NCBI GenBank assembly: GCA_008638375.1 | Contig: CM018046.1 | Coordinates: 48,444,126 to 48,508,125, forward strand | Source: Nyssa sinensis | Taxonomy: Eukaryota; Streptophyta; Magnoliopsida; Cornales; Nyssaceae | Length of the DNA: 64,000 nucleotides | Reading direction: 5' to 3' | In this document: in pieces, positions 12,701 through 23,257 of the stretch | How positions within the stretch are numbered: position 1 is the first letter of the stretch | How the letters are laid out: each line of letters opens with the position of its first letter | Notes under the pieces: model-generated | Seen by the model: the letters and a program-made list of their open reading frames with translations, nothing else | What the model was told of the DNA's origin: nothing | Databases searched by the model: none | Made by a program: the position numbers and the translations under genes

Positions 12701-14020
12701 TGGAGACATTACTGTCCTCCAGAATCATGCAAATCTCAAGTCCCGATAAGAAATCCCCTTGAATCATTTGAACAAATAATACTAATTGAAAAAAACAAAT
12801 CATCTAAACAAATGGCATCCAATTCTCATAGAGGTGGCAGTTGATTTGTTCCCATTGAGTCGGTGCAAATAGCAGTAGACACTGAATTGTGTACTAGAAG
12901 AGTGATCTCATGAGCTCTGGTCGATGATAAGGAATAAAAAATCTCATGGGTTAACAAATAGGTTGGGAAAAAATGTTCATTAAAGACATCTCATTGCAAA
13001 TTTTGAATTCAAGCCTAGCACGGATTCTGATTAGATTGGCATACTCTAAAAGGAAATCTGTTACTGAGTCATGTCAAGAAAATGGCCACCCTTTATTTCT
13101 CAATAGGAAAAGTAATTGAGGTGGAGCCTGGAGGTTGTGCTAGGTGACATGCTCTCTTTTCTTTTCTGTTTTTTTTTTTTTTTTTTGGGGGGGGGGGGGG
13201 GGGCATAAATATCTTTTCTTCCTCTATCTTACATTATATTAAATATCAAATGTATCATGAAATCAGGAATTCAGCACCTGAGTTTGTGGGTCAAGAACAG
13301 GCTGATGCAATAAGTAGGCAACCACAGACAACCCTCCAAAACTCAGAGGAATGTGCAAACTGAACAAGTACAAGGCCATGGTGCTCCATGTACTCTGACT
13401 GTCCCATGGAATATCTGATCCCAACACCGAGAAGCCCTATTAAGTCACACGATACCCAATTTCCAAATTCAAATTAGAGCAACATATAAAACAAATTTCC
13501 CATTAAAAAGGGGAAAAAAGGAGGAGGGGGCACTGCTAGTGTTTACAAGACCCGTTAGAATCACATATCTCCGAATATACCTTATATAATCTAAACAAAA
13601 TTCACTGACCAAAGACGCTTCTTTTCCTTTTAACAAATAAGTAAACTATGAAAAATAAATACATAACAAGCAAAATAATGGAGGAGTTATATGGTTACAT
13701 TAAAATAGAAAGGTTTACATTTTTCTAAACGCTTAACTCTGATAGAGATAGTGTCATTGTATAATCAGACGATAATTGAGGAAAAAAAATCAACAAATTA
13801 CCAGAGATGGAGAAGTTTTTCTTACCTCAGATGCTTTAGCTGTGTGTTCCTCTTTAAAGCAAGAACACTTGGAAGAAAATTTGGGGCTCAATTTAGACTT
13901 GAAAAGGGAGGAGATAACACCTTCATTTTTATGAGATAAAAATGGCGGCCCACAAAAATTGCCTCCAAATTTAACGGGAGGAGCAGATATTGGATTCGGA
14001 GACCAATTTACAACTATCAT
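7168..14020 (-). CDS. CPBP/CAAX-type intramembrane protease, probably plastid-targeted
   Basis: Four exons: 13826-14020, 13278-13436, 12277-12495 and 7168-7509, all joined in phase 0 at GT-AG sites, giving 304 residues. Residues 1-65 are rich in Ser, Lys and Pro and look like a transit peptide. Hydrophobic segments follow in exons 2 and 3. Exon 4 carries the CPBP signature: EEIIYRG (glutamate pair plus Arg), FSAAHLSGENF (FxxxH) and HSLYNA (HxxxN), the presumed metal-binding and catalytic residues of the Abi/CAAX protease family. Plant members sit in plastid membranes; the substrate is unknown. The joins GPK-DVNNP and TQ-ALSLL give continuous family-like sequence. The start at 14020 is the first ATG after an in-frame TAG; a further 5' exon is possible. 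Intron 3 is 4767 bp and full of repeats. Confidence 0.85.
8128..8153. repeat. C-run followed by A-run
   Basis: Twelve C directly followed by about fourteen A, inside intron 3 of the protease gene. It is one of six compound homopolymers of the same polarity in the window. Confidence 0.9.
9423..9457. repeat. T-run followed by G-run
   Basis: About 16 T followed by about 19 G, the reverse-complement arrangement of the C-then-A runs nearby. Intronic. Confidence 0.9.
9690..9730. repeat. C-run followed by A-run
   Basis: About 22 C followed by about 19 A, in intron 3 of the protease gene. Runs of this length are error-prone in sequencing and assembly, so the exact length is doubtful. Confidence 0.9.
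10081..10116. repeat. C-run followed by A-run
   Basis: A C-tract interrupted by one T, followed by 16 A. Same polarity as the other intronic compound runs. Confidence 0.85.
10600..12000 (+). mobile_element. decayed Ty1/copia retrotransposon fragment (integrase to RT)
   Basis: The plus strand reads copia pol with several stops. Integrase core pieces are YYVSFVDDHNRYCWVYLM from about 10634, then NIKVLHYEG. An SPYENLFGKLPNYSLLHVFG-like stretch follows near 10850. After the integrase C terminus come RT-entry motifs: VIKKF.. and GIDYEET before the SINE at 11505, then TLIFVVVVHYWPLLQLDVKN and FLNVYLNEKVY after it. A GAGGGGAGGAG polypurine-like stretch and LTR-like DNA follow near 11850-12000. It lies antisense inside intron 3 of the protease gene. 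Multiple nonsense codons, frameshifts and missing gag and 5' LTR show it is dead. Confidence 0.75.
11505..11627 (-). mobile_element. 5'-truncated Au-like SINE with 17 bp target duplication
   Basis: The 123 bp insertion is flanked by exact copies of TTGACTATGAGGAAACA at 11488-11504 and 11628-11644. On the minus strand it starts near a pol III B-box-like GTTCGAGTCTC (11609-11619) and runs through GCACGTAAACTAGCCCG to end in GGTTATC followed by about ten A. That 3' half matches my memory of plant Au SINEs. The A-box end is missing, so the copy is 5'-truncated. It sits within the RT reading frame of the dead copia element, so it is the younger insertion. Confidence 0.8.
13169..13203. repeat. T-run followed by G-run
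   Basis: About 18 T followed by about 17 G in intron 2 of the protease gene, just before exon 2 in plus-strand order. Confidence 0.9.
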
Positions 14021-15352
14021 GTCCTCTTGTCCCTGCTAGAAATTCGAAAATTATTCTATATGTAATCAATTTGCAACTCTACAATGGCAAGTATTCATCA
14101 GGTGATATGGGAATAGTCAAGAAAGACATGAATCCACATTGACAGAGGTCGAAAATTTAAAAAGAAAGAGGGAAAAGGGTTTAGAAATTCTTGGGTGGTA
14201 AAGCCAACGCGTGCAGCAGCGCTCAAAAGATAAGCAAGAGAAGTCTTATCGGGGAAAAAAAAAAATCCTCTAGTATTAGCTTTAGCTTGGTCTTTGACCC
14301 AAATTATTAGCCAGTTGAGAAGGTACGGCACTTGTTTTATAAGCTTTTGAACACCCGGCGACGATAGAACCAGTGAATCACACAAGCTGGTTAGATGCAT
14401 AAGCAGTACCCTTTCTTGATCCAACCCTTTTCTGCTTCCGTAGTGAATACTTGTGATTTGTGAGTGAATCTGTTTGGTGTAAAAGATATAATTGTAGGAT
14501 GATTATTACGTATCTTAATTAGAATCTCTCATATATGTATTCTACATATATATTTTTTTAATTTTTTTTAATTTAAATAATTTTAATTAAAGTTAAAATA
14601 TATATGTAATTATATATATAACATATTAAAATTCTACATAAATAACAAGAGATTCTTCCTTGATGTAATTATTGTGCAGAAATTTAGAAAATTGTCTTTT
14701 ACTACTAGTAATTTTTCTTGATACTAAATTTACATTATTGTATATTATTTAAGATATAAATTTTGATATAAAAATTTGAAATATATAACATTTTATTATT
14801 ATTTTTTTGGAAAGTCACTTGACTTAGTAAAGATGATATTTTTTTATACAATTATATGAGAAAAGATAATCGAACTCATGCTAATTACCCAAATGCAAAA
14901 GAGTTATGAAATAAAAATAAAAATAAAATAAAATAAGAAACAATAAGATTGTAATGAAATTGAAATTGTACTTGTACAGTAACTAAAAATAATTTGCAAC
15001 TTAAAAAATACAAACAGGTTATAAATTAGTGGATTGTAGATAAGATAGAAGAATACAATACTGTTACTAGAACTAGAGCTAGGACTACTCGTACTCCTAA
15101 TCCGATCGTCGCGGAGGACTCACAAGGATACGCCTACTCCTAATCCAATGGTCGCGAAGGCTTTACAATGACAGAGATAAAGAGATAAAATGTGCAGTGT
15201 TTGATGTTTCGAAGCTCTTATGGGTGAGAGAGCAACTTCCATTTGTGATAACCACCCACTTTTCACATGCCTTTCATCTGTAGAAGCAAGTGTCAACTTT
15301 CATTCATCCACTTCCACCACTACATCTAAAATTCCGTAGCTAGATTTTAAAC
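14021..15352. other. upstream region of the protease gene, no further gene recognised
   Basis: Contains the presumed promoter and leader of the minus-strand protease gene. A 108-codon minus frame at 14098-14424 has no family resemblance and no clear splice link. 14500-14650 is strongly AT-rich. Near 15060-15180 are short GC-richer imperfect repeats (CTACTCCTAATCCRAT appears twice). Confidence 0.4.
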
Positions 15353-16035
15353 TAACTGCTCTCTCTCTCTTTTTTTTTTTTTTGATAAGCAAAGAAATTT
15401 CATTAAACAAACCAGAGTATAAATACTCAAGATACATCAATGAAAAGGAAGAAAGACCAAAAGGGCAGATGAATAGGCAACACAGTGAGAGAGCATTATC
15501 CCAACCAGGTTGGCACAATGAACTGCACCAAATCAATTGCAGAACCAACCCACAAAGAAGCTAACAAAGTTGGCAAGGTACCAACAAAAAAAAAAAAAAA
15601 AAAACATAAACAAAACTCATAATACAACTAAAAAGCACCCCCCTTCATAATCAGATTTTCGTCACCTTCCAGACCCTACAACTCCATGCTGCCGATTGCA
15701 TCTGCTTCCAAACCAATCATAAGCGCATCCCCTGCCAACAACACAATAGTGGCTGAATCGACCAAGGAGGCACCCATCATAGACCCCACCACCTAATACA
15801 TTCAGCCCAAATCCGCCACACCTGAAGAGTTTGCCTTCCAGCTAAGACAATAAGCTGAAGATCTGGGAGAATGAAGATAACTCAACAAAGACTTCATAAG
15901 GAGCTATTTCCTCAACAAACAGCAACAACATCCAGTTGCTGCGGAGTAAACAGAGTTCTTCAGTATCCAAAATAGGCCTTTTCGTCTACTGTCCTGAGAC
16001 TCTTCCCCAATCCATCACGTAACTGCTCTCTCTCT
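15353..16035 (-). mobile_element. non-LTR retroposon with 16 bp target duplication (LINE-like or processed)
   Basis: TAACTGCTCTCTCTCT occurs at 15353-15368 and again at 16020-16035, flanking about 650 bp. On the minus strand the insert ends in AAATTTCTTTGCTTATC followed by a long A-run (complement of the T-run at 15370-15383). This is the structure left by target-primed reverse transcription. The body has no intact ORF and contains an internal A-run at 15586-15604. The 3' end matches the CTTRTCAAAA ends of plant LINEs, so a truncated LINE is most likely; a processed transcript is possible. Confidence 0.7.
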
Positions 16036-16827
16036 TGAGGGACTATTATCTCTTTGTTTTTCTCTCTCTCTAATGTGGTTCATGTTTTTCAAGACTCTTT
16101 TTTGTGCTATCATGTGTTTCTTGTGTATAATTCATATGTGTACAGTTAAAAATTAACACAATAAAAAGCGTGTTTGTCCAAGATAAGGACAACCAAAATT
16201 GGGATCGGCCAAAAACCCTTCAATCGTTTAAACCTTCATTTAGGCCATGTGTTTAGCATCTTGGCATATTTCAAGGCACAACTGAAATTTCTTCGTCATA
16301 GTTCTATTTCTTTGTTAAATTTCCAATGTTATCCTTATGTGAAGTCGTTGTTGTGTATTTTTGTTTTGATACAAAGAATTTGATGTTGTCACCATGTGAA
16401 GTTATTATTGTAGAGATAACACACTAGGCCTTCAAAACAAAAGCAATTTTATTCATAAAATAAAAAGCTCGTAGGCCTTATTCTATGATTAAAGAACGAC
16501 ATAATTCATAGCACCTCTTTAGATGTAGCACAGTTGAACCACTCTACCAAATTGTTCATCGTATAGACAGGTAGCCCCTACTATTGGGGAGGACACCTTC
16601 TAGTGTGATACCACTTATCATCATTCGGGTTTCTAACCCAAAAGACTAGGTTGTTAGGTGAAAATATCATACTCGTTTTATAAATCACAGAATACCTCAA
16701 TACCTATCTAATATGGGAAAAGAGATTTATCACATTCCTTCCCACTTGAACATGTAATATTATTATCGTGGTTGAACCATTCTGCCTACTTGTCCACCTT
16801 ACAGGTAAACCCACTCCCAATGTGATC
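16036..16827. other. unassigned intergenic DNA
   Basis: No exon or element end is recognised. The stretch is moderately AT-rich with short reading frames only. Its right edge is the ACCCT target site of the solo LTR. Confidence 0.4.
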
Positions 16828-16832
16828 ACCCT

Positions 16833-19800
16833 TGTCACACTCCGAATTTTCATAAACCCGGGGAGTGAGTGAAATGAATTTATTAACTAAAAAATTGAAT
16901 GAATAAATAAATTTAAAGCATCTTTAATTCTCAGCAAAAAAACTCGTTATTCCATAGTCTAAGGTCATTAACCAACCAAAAAAAATTGGAGAATCATTTG
17001 AATACATTCTGAAAACTTTGTTTAAGCCTTTATACCCTTCGTGGTCAATTTCACCCAAACATATTTGGAGTCTCAAAGTGTAATTATTTTTAAACAAAAG
17101 TACTCGTCGAGACAATCAGTTTAGACTTTTGAATCACTCAATTCAGATTTAAAATGAATTTATACGAAAATCGGAAAGTTTGAAACAATCAAAAAAAAAA
17201 AATTAATTTCGGATGAACAGTAACGTGAAAAACCAGTAGCTAAAAGTAAACAGTAACCTTGAACGTTACTATTCACCTAAAGCAAAAGTTCCACTTCAGA
17301 AAAATGCTGCTCTGAACCCCTTGATTCAAATTAATTTTTCTCTCAATCTACAGATCCAAATGTAATAAAATATGTGCCAAAATCTTCCTTATTGAGTCTA
17401 GTTTCTATACCATTTTTAATCACTCAAAAAGTCCACATAGAACTCAAGTTATAATGAAAACACTACCCATAGGTCAAATTTTGCATACTTGAAGCAAAAT
17501 TAATATAACTTTCTCATTTTAAAAACTTTCAACGTCCATGATATATAAAAAGAAAGCTAAGAGACAGACCTATCTAGAAATGTAAGGCACTTTAATTAAT
17601 TCAAAAGGACTAAAAAGTTATAGTCCCACGAAGTGGGCTGATTTGCAAAAATGATTTTGTAGAATCGAAATTAAGGCATGTCTTAGGCCGTTTGACATTC
17701 CTTCTAATTCTTCAAGCTATTTAACCCCAACTTTTTAACCATTTTTTCAAATTTTTTCCAAGTCTTTCAAGCCCCTTTTTCACCCATTTTCAGCCCAATT
17801 TCCTAAGGTTTCTAAACCTCCATTGTAAGCACTTTTTCTCACCCATTTCAAAGGTGTTTTTCACACTTATCTAATGCTTTATTTTCACAAAAATTGGACA
17901 TAACTTCTTTTATTTTTCCAAGTGTTTACCCACCTAATTTTTCACAAGATCCTTATATATAAATAGGTAAACAACCCACCCTCACTCGGTGGCAACAATT
18001 CATCAAATTTAAACATGCATTCCTCTTTATCAACATTTGAATTTAGTTATCTCAACATACATGAATACTACTCATTAAATAAAAACATCATATATATATA
18101 TATAGATATAAATATATATATATATATATATATCCTTTGGGTCTTAACCCATACATTACAAAATGGCCCAAGGCCTATTGTCCATTAATTATCCAAGTTT
18201 AAATGCAAATAGATTTAGGCTTATGCCCATACACACAAAAACATGTCCCAAGGGCCAAATCTTCAATATGATCCATTTCTTCCCATCTTTCAAGACTTAA
18301 ACAAGTCTCAAGTGTCTGGGGCTTCATTTAAAAAATGATATCCCAAGAATGGGTCAGCTCAATACCTGGTATAACATAATGCTAAGAGTAAAAACAAGTT
18401 TAAGGGCGTGGCATGTGCAAGTGTACATTTTAAAAGCTATAATTCCATAATCTCCCAATGTCATGCAATGTCGATATGCATGACACACACATGCAACTCT
18501 ATGCCACCCATGATTCGCTTCACGATTCTTTCCCGTTGGCATGCAAGTACCAATATATGTCTCGCTTCACGATTCTTCTCCGTTGGCATGCAAGTACCAA
18601 TATATGTCTCGCTTCACGGTCCGGACTCTGTTTGGCTTGTGAGTACCAAATGGCCAATTTTGAGTTTTTCATCACAAGGTCTACACCCTCATAAAGCATA
18701 ACACCACGTGCTCAACCCACACCATGTTTTCAAGGAATCACATTATGCCAAAATGTCATGATCTCATCATGCACCCCAATGTGACAATTTATCAAACACA
18801 TAGTGCCCCTTTTTAAGTTATGCATTTTATCCCACGTAGTTCATAACTTTAAAACTCGAAAACATCTTTCATACAACATAAGCCATAACTATACATATCA
18901 ACACATATTCAAGTCACAATTTCACAATTCTACTAATTCACAAAGAACATAAAATTTTCATAAAGTACCAAGGCATAAGTCCTTCACATGGTCCAAACCA
19001 CAAGGTGTGTCAACATGCATATAGGCCAATAATGAAACAACATAATCCTATTAATAGAACACACCTTAATCATAGCAACAATTTATCAAACAACACCAAA
19101 AACAGATATATCCTTAAACTACCAACTCTAGGCTTTTCAAAGGAACGACCTTCTAGGTGATTTCCTAACCTCAAATAAACTTCCTAACCATTCCATCAAC
19201 ATGAAAAAACACAAGAAAACTTAAACCTATTGCTAGCTCAGCACTACATCATACCTAGATCAGTTTTTCTCAAACTGTAGAAGTTGTGATGGCTGGATGG
19301 CCGAACTTTTTGGTGACAATACAAGTCTCGATGAGAGGAACAACTTCTCAAAAGGAACCTCGACGAAAATTCCACTCGAAAAACGTGTTTCAGAGGCTTG
19401 AAACTTGAAGAACTAGGGTCTCCCTCTCTCTCTCTATATGAATGTGAGCTGCTGTAAATACAGAATGAAATCTGTATTAAAATTGGGTCTAAGTGTTCTA
19501 TTTATAGTGGAAGAGCAAAGGGCAAGGGGCAAAATGACCATTTTGCCCCTAATGAGCCCAAGGAACCCGTTACTCTACAATCCGTCCCGAAACACCTCAA
19601 TTTGATATTTTGTTTTAACTAATGTTCATAAAATTATTTTAAATGAAAATTTTCAAAAAAATAAATTTTTGCCTGTAGCCGGGTTTGGCCGTTTCCACCC
19701 GGGTCACCCGGATGCCTTTTTGGTCCAATTTCTGAAACTGTTTCTGTTTTGACTCAAATTCGTACAGCAGGTATATTTTAATATTCTAAGCATATTACTA

Positions 19801-19942
19801 TTCTATGACACACTCCAAATATGCTTCTAAACATATCTTACGGTAAAATAATGTATGAAAATATTTTACCGACAAAATTATGTAAGAATAATATTCTACC
19901 GACAAAAATAAAAAAAAATTCTTAATTTTTCAGATCTCTACA
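16833..19942 (-). mobile_element. 3.1 kb solo LTR of a gypsy-type element, 5 bp target duplication
   Basis: On the minus strand the unit begins TGTAGAGATCTG and ends in CGGAGTGTGACA, with TG...CA termini. ACCCT flanks it exactly at 16828-16832 and 19943-19947. No primer-binding site follows the GTGACA end and no pol sequence is inside, so this is a solo LTR left by recombination between LTRs. It shares clear sequence with the second solo LTR at 45556-48964: around 18650-18720 its minus strand resembles 48050-48180, sharing a TATGAGGGYGTAG stretch, a GTGRTGAAAAACYCAAAA stretch and TTGGTACTC. A 47 bp tandem repeat lies near 18519-18622. Confidence 0.8.
18519..18622. repeat. 47 bp tandem repeat inside the solo LTR
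   Basis: A unit beginning CGCTTCACGATTCTT and ending CCAATATATGTCT is present in two nearly identical full copies plus the start of a third. Confidence 0.8.
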
Positions 19943-19947
19943 ACCCT

Positions 19948-20768
19948 CAAGTGTGAGAGCAAGGAGTAGACTATATTATTAAGTGAAAGAGAACAAAAAT
20001 TAGACTATCCTATTAGGTAGATAGACATTTCATTTGACATGCATTTTACTTTTGGACATCTCTTAAGAATCATTTTATTTGCTATTACCAGTAATTGGGA
20101 TAATTATATTATTATTATTTTTTTGAAATATATGACAATAACAAGGTGCTGCTGTATTTGTTCAGATGACATTGCCCTCCAATGAGGACCGAGGTTAACG
20201 GTGTAAAAATTTATCATTTTACCCTCATTTATCTTTTATTTTCAATATTAGACCCAATTTTCTTTTATCAATTCTGTGTATCCACAAGACAATCGGACGC
20301 CTTGAGTTTGTCACCGATTACCGAAGATGAAGTTGTTGGAGAAGATTTACCCACAAGGGACTACACGACATCATCAATCAAAGAATCAAAGACCAATTAA
20401 CCAATCATTCTGATGAAGTGAAACCAATGGTTGGATTATAGCGCATGCGCCATCGATCTCCATCTCTGCTTTGAACAGATCTCATCGTGAATAAATTGGG
20501 AGGTGATGCCAAGAATCGTGTTGAACAACTCACGCCGTGAATTGATGGCAAAGTGATGCGAAGGTGGTATGTGATTTCGAATGGGTTTTAGCAATTTACA
20601 TATGTATATATGTGTATATATAGTAAAAGAATATGACAGTTATGCGTCTTTAATTTTCATTCTCTCTCATAAATTTCTCCTACTCTCTCTCTCTCTCTCT
20701 CTCTCTCTTTTAGTTCGCAGTAATTTTCGGTGATTTAGTAGTCCAAGAAGATGAATAGTTAGCGTAAT

Positions 20769-20816
<48 letters not shown>

Positions 20817-21590
20817 ATTTAGTAGTATTTTTGGTGAATTAGATTCATTTTTAGGCATGTTTGAAGCATGTGTGTGATATATATATGTCTATGTACATAT
20901 ATAGACACTCGCACGAGAGTATGTATCTCTATTGTAGTTATGTATGTACATGTGTAATTAATGCCATGGAACTTAATTGGTTTCAATTAATTGCTAAGCA
21001 ATTTTTACATGTCCGTGGAAGAGGCGATGAGATAGCTTGAGAATGTTGGGCCTCTCTGGGATTGAATTGAGGTGTTGACAATTAGATAAGATAGGCTGGT
21101 AATGTGGGTTTTGTTCCATCAATGAAAATTCATTATTTCAGCCCAAAGAAGACTGACTCCAATAATAAAAAAATGTATACAATAGATTCTCATAACATCT
21201 AGAATGAATACATTTTTTGTCTTGATTTTTTAATTTGTAATTTAGAATTTGGACTCTAATTGTAGAAGGTGTGGTCAATGGATTCTCAAAAGAATGATTT
21301 TTTTTGTCTTAATTTTTTAATAGGTGATTTAGGATTTGAATTCTAGTTGCAGAGGGAGTGGTGAACTGGTGTGAGGAGGTGGGAGCCTAGAGAAGCAAAT
21401 GGAGATAGGACTTTCTCTATTTTAAGGGCATTATTGTCATTTTTAAAAAAATTGATGTTGACCTAAGTTTTTCTGTTACCGTCAATGACAGAATTTGTAC
21501 AGAGGGGGGAATCTATAGATTGTCAACAGTGTAATTATTCCCAAGTAATTTGTCCTTAAAGTTTCTTTCCAACCTAGGTACTAGGTAGTC
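19948..21590. other. intergenic DNA with two CT microsatellites
   Basis: No coding exon is recognised. Two (CT)n tracts at about 20683-20708 and 20774-20812 sit in a short local duplication: TAATTTTCATTCTCTCTC precedes both and GGTGATTTAGTAGT follows both. The rest is AT-rich and unassigned. Confidence 0.6.
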
Positions 21591-21596
21591 CTCAGC

Positions 21597-22560
21597 TTAC
21601 TTGTATGGAATTTGCAACAGTATAGAAATCCAGGCATCTGATATAAAGCTGTTTAGAGTCTTTAGCCAGTAATATCTCCCTGGGTGAATTATGGTGAATG
21701 CTGATGGAGGAGTAGAACTGTAGAAGTGTCAAATTAGTCCATGACTTCCTGATCACTGATGGCTGCTTGGAGCTCCTTATCACTGTCTTGTCATCAAAGC
21801 GGCCAAAAAATCTGCTTCAGCTAGCAATGGAATGTGCTTTTGCTAGTCGAACTTACTAGATACGACATTTTTTTGTGAGAAATAAAAACTAAATGGTAGT
21901 ATTGAGATAACCCGGCTATACAAGTCAACTGAATTGTTAAATACACCCACCACAGTGGGGCATTATAGGAAACAAAACAAATTAGTGTATGAGCATACAT
22001 TATGCTTGTTGAATTTGTGAATTCAAATTTGGCTTGATTTATGCTTCAACATTTAGTTTGATATCAAAATATTGATTTTTTCCACAACTGGTCTACTATC
22101 TGGTATACATCATATAAGGATCACAATCCTTCATTTTGTTCTAAATTTTTCTTCCACATTCTCTTAGATATCTCAGCTTTCGGTGCACTTTAAGGCCTCT
22201 TTCCACAGGGTTGATGGATGAACTAAGCCTTTTGCGAGTTCAATTTAGGCTTTGTTAGTATCAGGTTGGGTTGTCTAGATCCAATTGTTTGTGGCCAAAA
22301 TCTGCTTCAACTTTAACTTGCCATAGCATGTGGGGATTAGTTAAGTTGATAATATCATAATCAACATCAAAATGAACACCAAACTAAACAAAGGTGGTAA
22401 TGATGCTGTCAGCTGTGATGATGAAAGTGATATCTGCCACCTTAACATAGAAGCCTTTGAGAGTGAGATGACCCCTCCGGGGATGACAAAGGGACCAGGT
22501 TGCATGGAAGGAGCACCTAGTGCTCGGATGTCGTAAACCCTCTTAAGGATGGACAGCAGT
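21597..22560 (-). pseudogene. decayed epoxide hydrolase-like paralogue, exons 3 and 4 only
   Basis: Two blocks resemble exons of the intact gene at 23258-25166, in the same order and strand. The block near 22440-22545 reads as exon 3 remains, with ALGAP in place of TLGVP and LRWQ at the splice end. The block at 21597-21825 resembles exon 4. It has AEADF for AEKDF and, across frameshifts and stops, DQEVMD, FTQGD and a QIPYK-like end. Exons 1, 2 and 5 were not found, so the alpha/beta-hydrolase nucleophile, acid and histidine are all absent. The most economical reading is a tandem duplicate that lost its ends and then decayed. Confidence 0.65.
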
Positions 22561-23257
22561 TTGTTGGTATACTGTTATGATCTAAAGTGCTTTCTTAGTG
22601 ATACATCCCTAGTTTGCAGAATTATAGTTTTAACAATTAGCTAAGCGAATTTATATTTTACTGGAATTTCATTTTCTTCATAGTGTGCCTTATTCTTTCT
22701 GGGTAAACTTATTAAGAATGTTTTTAAAAAGAAAACGGGTATCCGAGTGATGGGGCTGGAAGAGAATCCTCTTGTGAAATTCTAACACTAACAGACTAAC
22801 AGTAATCCTCTGGTGTTGTGCAGAGTAACTTTATGCAGTTATTGAAGAAGGCATGCCCAAGAACTGAGCCCTCTTTCAAGGCAAGATAAATTCTCATTCA
22901 TCTGCATTCTGCACAATGTAAGTTCACAATCTTCCAGTCTGCAATACTCATTCAGTCATTCACATGACAGACAAACATGTCACCAGTAGACCAAAGATTA
23001 ATTCAGACAAGTATACCATATCTCTGGAAGGATGGGCTAATTATCTACACGAGACATCATACTTTCAAGATATGCAATTACATGGCATAACAGCATCATG
23101 CTCATCATAATGTAAGCATGATCCAATGGCATTGCTTCTCTTATTTTCTGAGATTTTATTTTGCAGATGGGACTGTGAAATCTAAACATTTATCGACTTC
23201 ACTACAAGGATCCATGAATGCAAAGTTGAGAATTGAAGTCATTGGAAAAATGCTTGA

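Noticed and set aside
14098..14424. 108-codon minus frame just upstream of the CPBP protease start
   Set aside because: Could be an upstream exon, but it has no transit-peptide look, no clear donor, and an in-frame stop lies between it and the chosen ATG.
14500..14660. Possible MITE with AGAATCTCT / AGAGATTCT ends
   Set aside because: Inverted similarity is limited to about 10 bp in very AT-rich DNA and no clear target duplication is visible.
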